Positions 7,922-14,961 of a stretch of 64,000 bases of DNA are shown piece after piece (positions within the stretch are counted from its first letter, which is position 1; each line of letters opens with the position of its first letter). A model generated the notes under the pieces. That model was not told the DNA's origin and did not search any database. It saw nothing but the letters and a program-made list of their open reading frames with translations. This DNA comes from Cytobacillus stercorigallinarum (lineage in GTDB: Bacteria; Bacillota; Bacilli; Bacillales; Cytobacillaceae), in the NCBI RefSeq assembly GCF_014836495.1, contig NZ_JACSQT010000002.1, forward strand, positions 310,001 to 374,000, in the 5' to 3' direction. The position numbers were made by a program, and so were the translations under genes.

Positions 7922-8662
7922 TTAACACATCGTTAAACCGCCATTAACAGAAAGTGTTTGCCCGGTAATATAATCCGCTTCCTTTGAAGCAAAAAAAGCG
8001 ACGGCACCAGCTATATCTTCTGGTTGAGCTAATTTTCGGAATGGAATGGCTTTCTCAAGTGCAGCAGCAATCCCTTTATTATAAGATCCTATTTCTTGGA
8101 AAAGCGGCGTATCGGCTGGACCTGGGGCGATGCAATTCACATTTATTTGATATCTAGCCATTTCTCTCGCAATCGTCTTTGTAAATGCAATTACACCACC
8201 TTTAGCAGCAGAGTAAACTCCTTCTCCGCTTGAACCTACTCGTCCAGAATCTGAAGCAATATTAATTACTTTTCCTTTCCCTTTTTCAATCATTAACGGC
8301 AGGATCGTTTTACATGTGTGTACTTGCCCCATTAAATTAATGTCTATTACTTTTCTCCAAGTATCGGGTTCACTTTGTAAAAATGGTTCGATTTTATCCC
8401 ATCCCGCATTATTTACAAGTAAATCAATACTTCCATACTTCTGTTGCACTTCCTTTACAGATTGTTCTACACTTTCTAAACTCGTTACATCACAATGTAC
8501 AGCAAAGCCCTCTCCGCCTATTTCTTTAACAAGTTCGATCGTTTCTTTGGCATTATTTATATTAATATCACTGGCAACTACCTGATAATTATTTGCAACG
8601 GCTAAGGAAATCGCTCTTCCCATCCCTCTACCGCCTCCGGTTATATAGGCAATCTTAGTCAT
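7922..8662 (-). CDS. badH: SDR, 2-hydroxycyclohexanecarboxyl-CoA dehydrogenase-like
   Basis: A 246-aa classical SDR with an intact TGGGRGMG cofactor loop (8-15), NNAG at about 87-90, and catalytic Ser, Tyr and Lys (YSAAK near 152-156). BadH oxidises 2-hydroxycyclohexane-1-carboxyl-CoA to the 2-keto compound with NAD+. SDRs are hard to assign by sequence alone; the call rests on the BadI- and AliA-like genes directly upstream in the same operon (32-base gap to the ligase stop). FabG-like 3-ketoacyl reductase is the main alternative. It is the last gene of the sigma-54-controlled operon. Confidence 0.7.
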   Translation of the reverse strand: MTKIAYITGGGRGMGRAISLAVANNYQVVASDININNAKETIELVKEIGGEGFAVHCDVTSLESVEQSVKEVQQKYGSIDLLVNNAGWDKIEPFLQSEPDTWRKVIDINLMGQVHTCKTILPLMIEKGKGKVINIASDSGRVGSSGEGVYSAAKGGVIAFTKTIAREMARYQINVNCIAPGPADTPLFQEIGSYNKGIAAALEKAIPFRKLAQPEDIAGAVAFFASKEADYITGQTLSVNGGLTMC

Positions 8663-8694
8663 TATTCATCCACTCCTTTTTACTTAAAGTACAT

Positions 8695-10308
8695 TCAATT
8701 CTTTAATAACGATTCTCTTAATTTAAACTTCTGGATTTTCCCACTTGCGGTTCGTGGAAATTCATCTAGAAGGACAAAATGTTCTGGCCAATATTGTTTA
8801 GCTACCCCTTTTTTTAGTAAAAATTGTTGTAACATTGATAAGGTAAACGTAGTATCCCTTTGTTTCAATTGAATAAATGCGCATGCTTTTTCTTGCAATC
8901 GTTCGTCCGGCATTGCCACAACTTGCACATCATTGATCAACTCATACTCATATAGGACATTTTCAATATAAGATACAGGGATATTCTCCCCACCACGAAT
9001 AATAATATCTTTGTTTCTGCCAGTAATTCTTAAATAACCATCTTCATCCATCACACCTCTATCACCAGTAATAAACCAATCTTGATCGAATTCAGACTGT
9101 GTTTTCTCTATTTGTTTATAATAACCGCGAAATAAAGCAGGACCACGGCAATAAATATTACCTTCTTCTCCCGCCTGGCAAGTCTCCAATTGTTGATTGA
9201 CAACCTTTACTTCCATTCCAGTGAAAGCAACGCCATCTGTTTCCGTCAATTTTTGAATAGAATCATTTCTCTTTGTTAAGGTAACTAACCCATTTTCTGT
9301 TTGCCCCCATCCTGCCAATATTTTGAATGATACAACCTTTTCTGCTTGCTTGACTAAGTTTCTAGGAATGGGTGCCCCTAAAGCAATAAAATACTTCAAA
9401 CTACTAATATCTGCCGTTCTTTTTTTAGCAGCAGCGATCGTGTCTTTTAGAAAAGGTGTAGCTCCTGCCGTAAAAGTCACATTCTCTGTTTCTATCAGCT
9501 TTAAGAATGCATCTGGGTTCCAAGTATCTTGGTAGATTGCTGTACCACCATATTGTGTTGGTAACCTAACACCGTAAGCAAACCCCGTTTGATGGGCGAA
9601 GGTTGATGCCATAAATAACACATCTTCATTCGTTAATTGCAAATGATCAATCCAATAATGAGAAGTAATACATAAAGTATTATGAGTATGCATGACACCT
9701 TTAGGAAGACCAGTTGTACCTGATGTAAAAATGATCTCAGTCACTTCATTAGGATCTATTTCTATATTTAATAGCTCATTTCTGCGTTTTTCCTGTGAGT
9801 CTATAGAAGTGACTAGTGATGCAAACGATTTCATTTCTTCCGGAATTGGTAACGAATTTCCTACAACTACAACATTCTCAAGTTCCGGCCATTCTTTTAG
9901 ACATTTCTCTACCATTTCAATATAATCATGGCCTCTAAAACAATCCGGAATAACTAACAATTTAGCCCCTACTTCTTTAATCATATAAGTAAGTTCTCTT
10001 TCTCGATAAATAGGGACAAGCGGGTTAGTAATCGCCCCAATTTTTGAAGCAGCATAATGCAGAATCACAAACTCATTCCAATTCGGAAGCTGAATAGAAA
10101 TGACATCGCCTTTTTTTATACCTAAGTCCAATAAACCAAGTGCGACGCGATCGACTACTGAGCCTAACATTTTGTATGTGTATCGACTTTTACTATCGAT
10201 AATCGCTGTTTTATTTGGTGTACGTGTGATTGCTTCATCTAAGTAATCAATAATCGTTTTATTGAGCCATTGTGAAGAATACGATGTTAATTCACCTAAT
10301 CGTTCCAC
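8695..10308 (-). CDS. aliA: Acyl-CoA synthetase, cyclohexanecarboxylate-CoA ligase-like
   Basis: An AMP-forming acyl-CoA ligase with the P-loop FTSGTTGLPKG, the GWGQTENG adenine motif, the TGDRG hinge region, GRNKDIIIRGGENI and a C-terminal catalytic Lys (SGKIQKFKL). GTG 10308 is preferred because AAGGAGTG sits 5-6 bases upstream, giving 537 aa. ATG 10332, directly after the badI stop, has no ribosome binding site. The enzyme activates a carboxylic acid with ATP and CoA as the first cytosolic step. It resembles AliA/FadK-type ligases (established family); cyclohexanecarboxylate itself as substrate is inferred from the operon. Confidence 0.75.
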   Translation of the reverse strand: MERLGELTSYSSQWLNKTIIDYLDEAITRTPNKTAIIDSKSRYTYKMLGSVVDRVALGLLDLGIKKGDVISIQLPNWNEFVILHYAASKIGAITNPLVPIYRERELTYMIKEVGAKLLVIPDCFRGHDYIEMVEKCLKEWPELENVVVVGNSLPIPEEMKSFASLVTSIDSQEKRRNELLNIEIDPNEVTEIIFTSGTTGLPKGVMHTHNTLCITSHYWIDHLQLTNEDVLFMASTFAHQTGFAYGVRLPTQYGGTAIYQDTWNPDAFLKLIETENVTFTAGATPFLKDTIAAAKKRTADISSLKYFIALGAPIPRNLVKQAEKVVSFKILAGWGQTENGLVTLTKRNDSIQKLTETDGVAFTGMEVKVVNQQLETCQAGEEGNIYCRGPALFRGYYKQIEKTQSEFDQDWFITGDRGVMDEDGYLRITGRNKDIIIRGGENIPVSYIENVLYEYELINDVQVVAMPDERLQEKACAFIQLKQRDTTFTLSMLQQFLLKKGVAKQYWPEHFVLLDEFPRTASGKIQKFKLRESLLKN

Positions 10309-10332
10309 AACAAACACTCCTTCATCTTTCAT

Positions 10333-11133
10333 TTAACTTCTAAATGTCGAAAAGTCTACTGGACGTTTCTCTATGAAAGCATTTTTTCCTTCCGCTGATT
10401 CACTTGATTGATAGAATAATGCTAAATTGGCCATTGACAATTGCGTAATCCCTTGAATATTTGCACTATCTGCATTGAAAGACAGTTTCAACATTTTAAT
10501 AGCTGTTGGACTTTTTTGTAGAATTTTTTGTGCCCAGTCTTCTGCCGCTTGCTGTAATTCATGTAATGGAACAACTTTATTCACTAAGCCCATTTCCTTA
10601 CATTCATCAGCGCTATATTGCTCACATAAGTACCAAATTTCTCGCGCTTTCTTCTCACCAACGATTCTCGCTAAATATGCTGATCCGTATCCTGCATCAA
10701 AGCTACCAACCTTAGGCCCTGATTGCCCAAACTTTGCGGTATCAGCAGCAATTGTTAAGTCACATACAACGTGTAATACGTGCCCTCCACCGATTGCATA
10801 GCCATTAACAGCTGCAATAACTGGCTTAGGGATGTTTCTTATCGTTTGATGGAGATTCTCTATCTCAAGGCCAATCCCATTCCCTAGACCACCTTTACCA
10901 TCATAGCCACTTTCTCCATCTTTTTGTTTTTGATCGCCACCTGTGCAAAACGCTTTTTCTCCTGTGCCTGTTAAAATAACAGCACCAATTGTGTTATCAT
11001 CCCAAGCTTCACGAAAACACCAAATTAATTCTTTAATCGTTTGTGCTCGAAAGGCATTATAAACCTCTGGTCGGTTAATAGTTATTTTCGCTACGCCATT
11101 TTTCTTTTCCAGTATAGTATCTATTAATTCCAT
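10333..11133 (-). CDS. badI: 2-ketocyclohexanecarboxyl-CoA hydrolase-like (crotonase family)
   Basis: A 266-aa crotonase-superfamily protein closest in pattern to BadI and MenB: the oxyanion segments FCTGGDQKQ (about 62-70) and GYAIGGGHVLH (about 111-121), with GQSGPKVGSFDAGYGS, which MenB and BadI share. BadI adds water to 2-ketocyclohexane-1-carboxyl-CoA and opens the ring to pimelyl-CoA. MenB is the alternative, but no menaquinone genes are near and the neighbours are an alicyclic-acid ligase and dehydrogenases. It lies 30 bases after the AliB-like gene and immediately before the ligase. Confidence 0.75.
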   Translation of the reverse strand: MELIDTILEKKNGVAKITINRPEVYNAFRAQTIKELIWCFREAWDDNTIGAVILTGTGEKAFCTGGDQKQKDGESGYDGKGGLGNGIGLEIENLHQTIRNIPKPVIAAVNGYAIGGGHVLHVVCDLTIAADTAKFGQSGPKVGSFDAGYGSAYLARIVGEKKAREIWYLCEQYSADECKEMGLVNKVVPLHELQQAAEDWAQKILQKSPTAIKMLKLSFNADSANIQGITQLSMANLALFYQSSESAEGKNAFIEKRPVDFSTFRS

Positions 11134-11163
11134 CAGTGATTCTCCTTTTCTTCTAATTTGTAT

Positions 11164-12327
11164 TTATATTTTTTGATAAGATCGAAATTCTTTTCCTATA
11201 AGATGTTTGGCAATGACCATTTGGTTTGCTTGCGCTGTTCCATCACCAATTTCTAATCCAATAACATCTCTTAATCTTTGTTCAAATGGCATTTCTTTTG
11301 TATAAGCATAATGCCCATTTAAAAGGAGACATTCATGAATCGCTTCACTACTATATTTCGGTGCAAGCCACTTAACAGATGCTGCCTCTTTCGTATGTGG
11401 TAAACCTTCATCACGCAACCACAGTCCTCGATAAGCTTGCCATTTAACGAGCTCCAGTTGCGTATAGTGATTTACTATCGGAAAAGAGACTGCTTGATTC
11501 ACAGCTAACGGTCTGCCAAAAGAATGTCTTGTTTTCACATGTTCGATTGTTTCATCCAAACTTTGTACGGCTGCACCTATACATTGGAGTCCTATTAATA
11601 ACCGACTTAAATCAAAGCCATTCATCACTTGAGAGAAGCCTTCATTTAGATTACCTATCAAATACTGCTCAGGAATCATCACATCAGTTAAATAAACGGA
11701 GCCTCTACCTATTGGGATATTTCCCATATCTTCGTAACCTTTGCACTCTACTCCTGGTAGATCACTAGGTACAAGAAAAGCGGATATTCCTTTATTTCCA
11801 GCAGTTGGGTCGGTTTTAGCAAAAAGAATAAATGCATCAGCAACGGTTGCCACACTGATACCCGATTTCTCACCATTTAGAATGAAGTAATTCCCTTTGC
11901 TAATAGCTGTTGATTGTATTCCACCTGCATCGGTACCTGCTTGCGGTTCAGTAATTGCAATGCCAACAATCGATTTTCCCTGTGCAATTTTCGGCAGCCA
12001 CTCTGATTTTATGGCATTATTTGCATGAATGGAGAGAATTTCTCCTATTAATGCATTTAACATTACCGAATAAGTCAAATTAAATTCACCTTTGCCAATC
12101 TCCTCAGCAGCAATACCTGTCGTGATACAATCTGCCTCGCTGCCACCATATTTTTCTGGAATACGTAAACCTGTTACACCTAACCCCCCTAGCTCCTCCC
12201 ATAAATGTCTCGGTGTCTTATTCTCTCTGTCCCATTTTGTATATTGAGGTAATAATACCTCCTTAGAATATTGTTTTAAAATTTTTCGAAAATCCTCTTG
12301 CTCTTCAGTAAATGAAAATTGTAACAT
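11164..12327 (-). CDS. aliB: Acyl-CoA dehydrogenase, cyclohexanecarboxyl-CoA dehydrogenase-like
   Basis: ATG 12327 follows GAGAGGAGGATGG; an in-frame ATG at 12366 lies inside the sigma-54 promoter and is rejected. The 387-aa FAD enzyme has the usual three acyl-CoA dehydrogenase domains (ITEPQAGTDAGG, GEKSGISVA, RHSFGRPLA). At the C-terminal catalytic-base position the usual Glu of EGT is Asp362 (GDGT). As I recall, characterised cyclohexanecarboxyl-CoA-type dehydrogenases also use Asp, which would fit. It is the first gene of the operon aliB-badI-aliA-badH and should make the ring-unsaturated CoA ester, passing electrons to ETF. Confidence 0.75.
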   Translation of the reverse strand: MLQFSFTEEQEDFRKILKQYSKEVLLPQYTKWDRENKTPRHLWEELGGLGVTGLRIPEKYGGSEADCITTGIAAEEIGKGEFNLTYSVMLNALIGEILSIHANNAIKSEWLPKIAQGKSIVGIAITEPQAGTDAGGIQSTAISKGNYFILNGEKSGISVATVADAFILFAKTDPTAGNKGISAFLVPSDLPGVECKGYEDMGNIPIGRGSVYLTDVMIPEQYLIGNLNEGFSQVMNGFDLSRLLIGLQCIGAAVQSLDETIEHVKTRHSFGRPLAVNQAVSFPIVNHYTQLELVKWQAYRGLWLRDEGLPHTKEAASVKWLAPKYSSEAIHECLLLNGHYAYTKEMPFEQRLRDVIGLEIGDGTAQANQMVIAKHLIGKEFRSYQKI

Positions 12328-12354
12328 TATCCATCCTCCTCTCTGTGAATATAA

Positions 12355-12370
12355 AGCAAGAACCATGCCA
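12355..12370 (-). promoter_or_regulatory. Sigma-54 (-24/-12) promoter of alicyclic acid operon
   Basis: Minus-strand TGGCAT-GGTTC-TTGCT (12370 down to 12355) has the invariant GG and GC with exact 5-base spacing between the elements. It lies 28 bases before the aliB start codon and about 170 bases from the end of a sigma-54 activator gene. Confidence 0.9.
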
Positions 12371-12431
12371 AATTATTTTATTTGTTTGTAGCGGTTTTGT
12401 CGTTTTATTTTTCTCAATATTGCGAATTATT

Positions 12432-12464
12432 CTCACTTTTGCAAATTACGTTTGCAAAAGTGAG
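12432..12464. promoter_or_regulatory. Perfect 14-bp inverted repeat, candidate activator site (UAS)
   Basis: CTCACTTTTGCAAA (12432-12445), a 5-base spacer and TTTGCAAAAGTGAG (12451-12464) are an exact inverted repeat. Its centre is about 85 bases upstream of the sigma-54 promoter, a normal enhancer distance. It has no T run, which argues against a terminator. Binding by the adjacent activator is inferred. Confidence 0.75.
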
Positions 12465-12490
12465 TCCTTATCCAATAATTGATCAAACAA

Positions 12491-12535
12491 AAAACGCAAA
12501 CAAATTGGCTACCTGCCAAAATCTGTTCACGTTTT
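12491..12535 (-). terminator. Terminator after sigma-54 activator gene
   Basis: An imperfect long hairpin (AAAACG 12491-12496 with CGTTTT 12530-12535, inner TTGGC/GCCAA), followed on the minus strand by TTTTTTG. It ends the MaoC-activator unit before the aliB promoter. Confidence 0.65.
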
Positions 12536-12542
12536 CTAATTT

Positions 12543-13853
12543 TTATGTTTTGATTTGATATTTAGCTATTTTTCTATATAAACTAGCTAAATGAATATTT
12601 AATTTTACAGCAGCCATTGTTTTATCTCCACCCGTTTCCTCCAAAGCCTCAACAATAGCCTTTCTTTCTGTATCTTTTACGATTTCTTCTAAGGTTTTTG
12701 AAGGTTGAATGCTTGGTAAACACTCGGTATGACTAGTTTGAGTCGCTACTCTTTTCACCACTGCATTGTCACCTAACTCTTCTCCGGTAGAAAGTGTTAC
12801 CCCTCTTTCTACAACAGCTTTTAATTCTCTTATATTACCAGGCCATTCATGGTTCATTAACCATTTGAGTAAATGAGGATGAATATGATTTACGTTTTTA
12901 TTTAGTTGTTGATTATATTTATCTAAAAAATAGTCAACAAGCGGGATTATATCTTCTTTTCTTTCTCTTAAAGGTGGGATAGGTAAATCAAATACGAATA
13001 AACGATAGTATAGATCTTGTCTAAATTCCCCCGCTGAAACTAGCTCAAATAAATCTCTATTCGTAGCGGCTATAATCCGAATATCCACCCGCTTCTTTCC
13101 TATGGAACCAAGCCTCTCAACTTCCCTCTCTTGCAACACCCTTAATAGCTTACCTTGAGCGGCTTTAGGCAATTCGGAAATTTCATCAAGGAACAAGGTA
13201 CCATTTTGTGCTAGCTCAATTTTTCCCGGCTTGCCTGTTTTTTTTGCTCCACTAAATGCGCCTTCTTCATAACCAAATACTTCAGATTCAAATAATTCTG
13301 GTGGAATGGCCGCACAATTAACAGCAATAAAAGGACCTCTTCGCCTTGGACTGGCATGATGAATCGCTTGAGCGAATAATTCCTTACCAGTCCCACTTTC
13401 ACCAGTAATTAAAACTGTGGATGAACTAACAGCAATACGGGCAGCTAACTCTTTCACTTCTAATAACTTTTGACTTTCACCAATAATATGCGCAAATTCA
13501 TAATTAGCTGCATGATTAGCACGTGTATATTTCTTTTTTTCTTGTAATAAAGAAAGAAACTGTTTTAAAACAGGAAGAGAAATTTCACCTGCTTTTAATA
13601 ATATAGTTAAACGATAATGCTCATTTTCCTTATTAACTTTGACAATACAGAGAACCGATAAGATTGTAAGACACTGGAGCTTGCCAATCAGATAAGGAAA
13701 ATTACTGACTTCAATCAATTGCTCTTTCAATTCCTCTGCTGTCATCGCAAACCGTTGGGTAAATACAGTATTAGCAGTAATTATTCGTCCATGCTCATTC
13801 ACGATCAATATAGGATTTTGATGAGATTGATCCATCAATGTTATCTCTTTCAT
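12543..13853 (-). CDS. Sigma-54-dependent transcriptional activator (PAS-AAA-Fis)
   Basis: A 436-aa protein from ATG 13853 (AAAGG 9 bases upstream); TTG 13862, overlapping the MaoC gene stop, would add three residues. It has an N-terminal PAS-like sensor (about 10-110) and a central AAA+ domain. The AAA+ domain has Walker A GESGTGKE (about 151-158), a GAFSGA loop (about 198-203, a natural variant of the sigma-54-contacting GAFTGA) and Walker B GTLFLDEI. A C-terminal Fis-type helix-turn-helix follows (about 395-436). It should open the sigma-54 promoter at 12355-12370 after binding the inverted repeat at 12432-12464. The ligand is probably a pathway acid or CoA ester (inference). Confidence 0.9.
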   Translation of the reverse strand: MKEITLMDQSHQNPILIVNEHGRIITANTVFTQRFAMTAEELKEQLIEVSNFPYLIGKLQCLTILSVLCIVKVNKENEHYRLTILLKAGEISLPVLKQFLSLLQEKKKYTRANHAANYEFAHIIGESQKLLEVKELAARIAVSSSTVLITGESGTGKELFAQAIHHASPRRRGPFIAVNCAAIPPELFESEVFGYEEGAFSGAKKTGKPGKIELAQNGTLFLDEISELPKAAQGKLLRVLQEREVERLGSIGKKRVDIRIIAATNRDLFELVSAGEFRQDLYYRLFVFDLPIPPLRERKEDIIPLVDYFLDKYNQQLNKNVNHIHPHLLKWLMNHEWPGNIRELKAVVERGVTLSTGEELGDNAVVKRVATQTSHTECLPSIQPSKTLEEIVKDTERKAIVEALEETGGDKTMAAVKLNIHLASLYRKIAKYQIKT

Positions 13854-13858
13854 CTTAT

Positions 13859-14275
13859 TCAACCTTTACGCCCGAGTAATTGTACCACGAGCTGACCTCT
13901 AATGACTTCATGATTATTTTCGTTTAAGCAAGATACCTTCATCGTTAACCAATGACGTTCACTATGACAGTCAAGTAAATCTAACTTAACTGTAATTTTT
14001 TCATCACGGTAAACAGGGTCATAAAATAGCAGCTCTTTTTGCAGGAGCACACAGGGACAACCTGGTAATTTCTCACTGACTACTTGATGTATTAGTCCTT
14101 CAACTAATAACGCCGGTACAATCGGTTGATCAAAAGGTTCATCCCATTTCTCATTTTGCACTTGGTAAACAGGGCTATAATCCTTTGTTAGCTCCTGACA
14201 ACTCAATATATCTTCTTCTGTAAATTTTCTTGCAATGGTTGCACTGTCTCCTATTTTAAATCGACTAGTATCCAA
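13859..14275 (-). CDS. MaoC-like hot-dog protein with altered hydratase site
   Basis: A 138-aa protein with the MaoC/FAS1-like dehydratase layout (FKIGDSATIARKFTEEDI at the N terminus, PIVPALLVEGLI in the middle). In (R)-specific enoyl-CoA hydratases the active site reads D-x-N-P-x-H. Here Asp32 is kept, but Asn and His are replaced by Ser34 and Tyr37 (TKDYSPVYQ). It may bind acyl-CoA without ordinary hydratase activity. It overlaps or abuts the sigma-54 activator gene downstream, so the two are co-transcribed. It may instead be the missing hydratase of the pathway or a CoA-ester-binding accessory; both are inference. Confidence 0.75.
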   Translation of the reverse strand: MDTSRFKIGDSATIARKFTEEDILSCQELTKDYSPVYQVQNEKWDEPFDQPIVPALLVEGLIHQVVSEKLPGCPCVLLQKELLFYDPVYRDEKITVKLDLLDCHSERHWLTMKVSCLNENNHEVIRGQLVVQLLGRKG

Positions 14276-14302
14276 ATCACTCTTCTCCTTTTTAGATGAT
14301 GA

Positions 14303-14634
14303 TAGAAAAAAGGGCTAGGACATAACTAAATGAGCTAACCACAAAAAAGAACAATAACAAATGGATCTTAAAACATCATTTGCAAAAAAATCCGTTCCAT
14401 TGCGCTCACGTACTCTCGCTTTCCGCGGGGAGGGGCTGAGCTCCTAAGGCATTGCCTGGGGGATCTCAGCTTTCCCTCTATTTCCCGCAGGAGTCGAGTG
14501 TCTTCCGCTCCATTTCACTATTCTTTTCATATAAGGGTTCAAACCATACAAAAAAACCGAATGATTAGATGCTAGAACTCCTAATCATTCGGATAAATCA
14601 TTAGCTAGAATACTTACGTCCCAACCTCTTCCTT
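14303..14634. repeat. Non-coding interspersed-repeat-like element
   Basis: This 330-base interval between the DUF3870 and MaoC genes is much more GC-rich in its centre (14390-14515: CGCTTTCCGCGGGG, CCCGCAGGAGTCGAG, CCGCTCCATTTCAC) than its surroundings. Its ends are imperfect inverted copies of a GGxTxGGACxTAA motif (near 14305-14318 and 14620-14633). From memory this looks like a dispersed element family of Bacillaceae genomes; that needs a genome search. A perfect 12-bp hairpin with a T run (14557-14592) inside it terminates the DUF3870 operon. No coding frame is evident. Confidence 0.55.
14551..14592 (-). terminator. Terminator after CoA-transferase/ACAD/DUF3870 operon
   Basis: CCGAATGATTAG (14557-14568) pairs with CTAATCATTCGG (14581-14592); on the minus strand a run of seven T follows. 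Confidence 0.9.
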
Positions 14635-14637
14635 ATT

Positions 14638-14946
14638 TCAAGATAAAACCATCTCATATTGTGTGTGTACATCTTTTAAAGCAGCTAATATCGCTTGACC
14701 CGCTTTGCCTTTATAATGACCTTTTACTCTTTGTATTAAAGGTTCCAAACCATCATTTAAACTATACCCTCTTAACAACTGGCGAATAAATTCTCTTCCA
14801 TGCTCTGTTGCTAACGTGCATGATGCATCAATTATTACACCATACTTTTGATCCAATTCTAATGTAATTGTAATCGAATCATATAAGTTCCTTGCCGCCA
14901 TTCCTTGAGGAAGCTTTGCGTGTCCTGCTAGAAAAAATGTATTCAT
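14638..14946 (-). CDS. DUF3870-domain protein
   Basis: A 102-aa single-domain protein matching the DUF3870 pattern from end to end (FLAGHAKLPQG at the start, DASCTLAT in the middle, GHYKGKAGQAILAALKD near the end). The family is of unknown function and, from memory, is often near acyl-CoA or dicarboxylate metabolism genes. It is the last gene after the acyl-CoA dehydrogenase (15-base gap) and before a strong terminator. No catalytic motif is recognisable; a metabolite- or CoA-ester-related role is only suggested by position. Confidence 0.8.
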   Translation of the reverse strand: MNTFFLAGHAKLPQGMAARNLYDSITITLELDQKYGVIIDASCTLATEHGREFIRQLLRGYSLNDGLEPLIQRVKGHYKGKAGQAILAALKDVHTQYEMVLS

Positions 14947-14961
14947 GATAGGTTGATCTCC

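Noticed and set aside
10333..11133. Calling the crotonase-family gene menB
   Set aside because: MenB and BadI share motifs, but no menaquinone genes are adjacent and the operon fits BadI.
12327..12366. Longer start for the AliB-like gene at 12366
   Set aside because: It would place the start codon inside the sigma-54 promoter; ATG 12327 has a strong binding site.
12432..12464. Reading the 14-bp inverted repeat as a terminator
   Set aside because: There is no T run on either side, and a separate terminator for the activator gene lies at 12491-12535.
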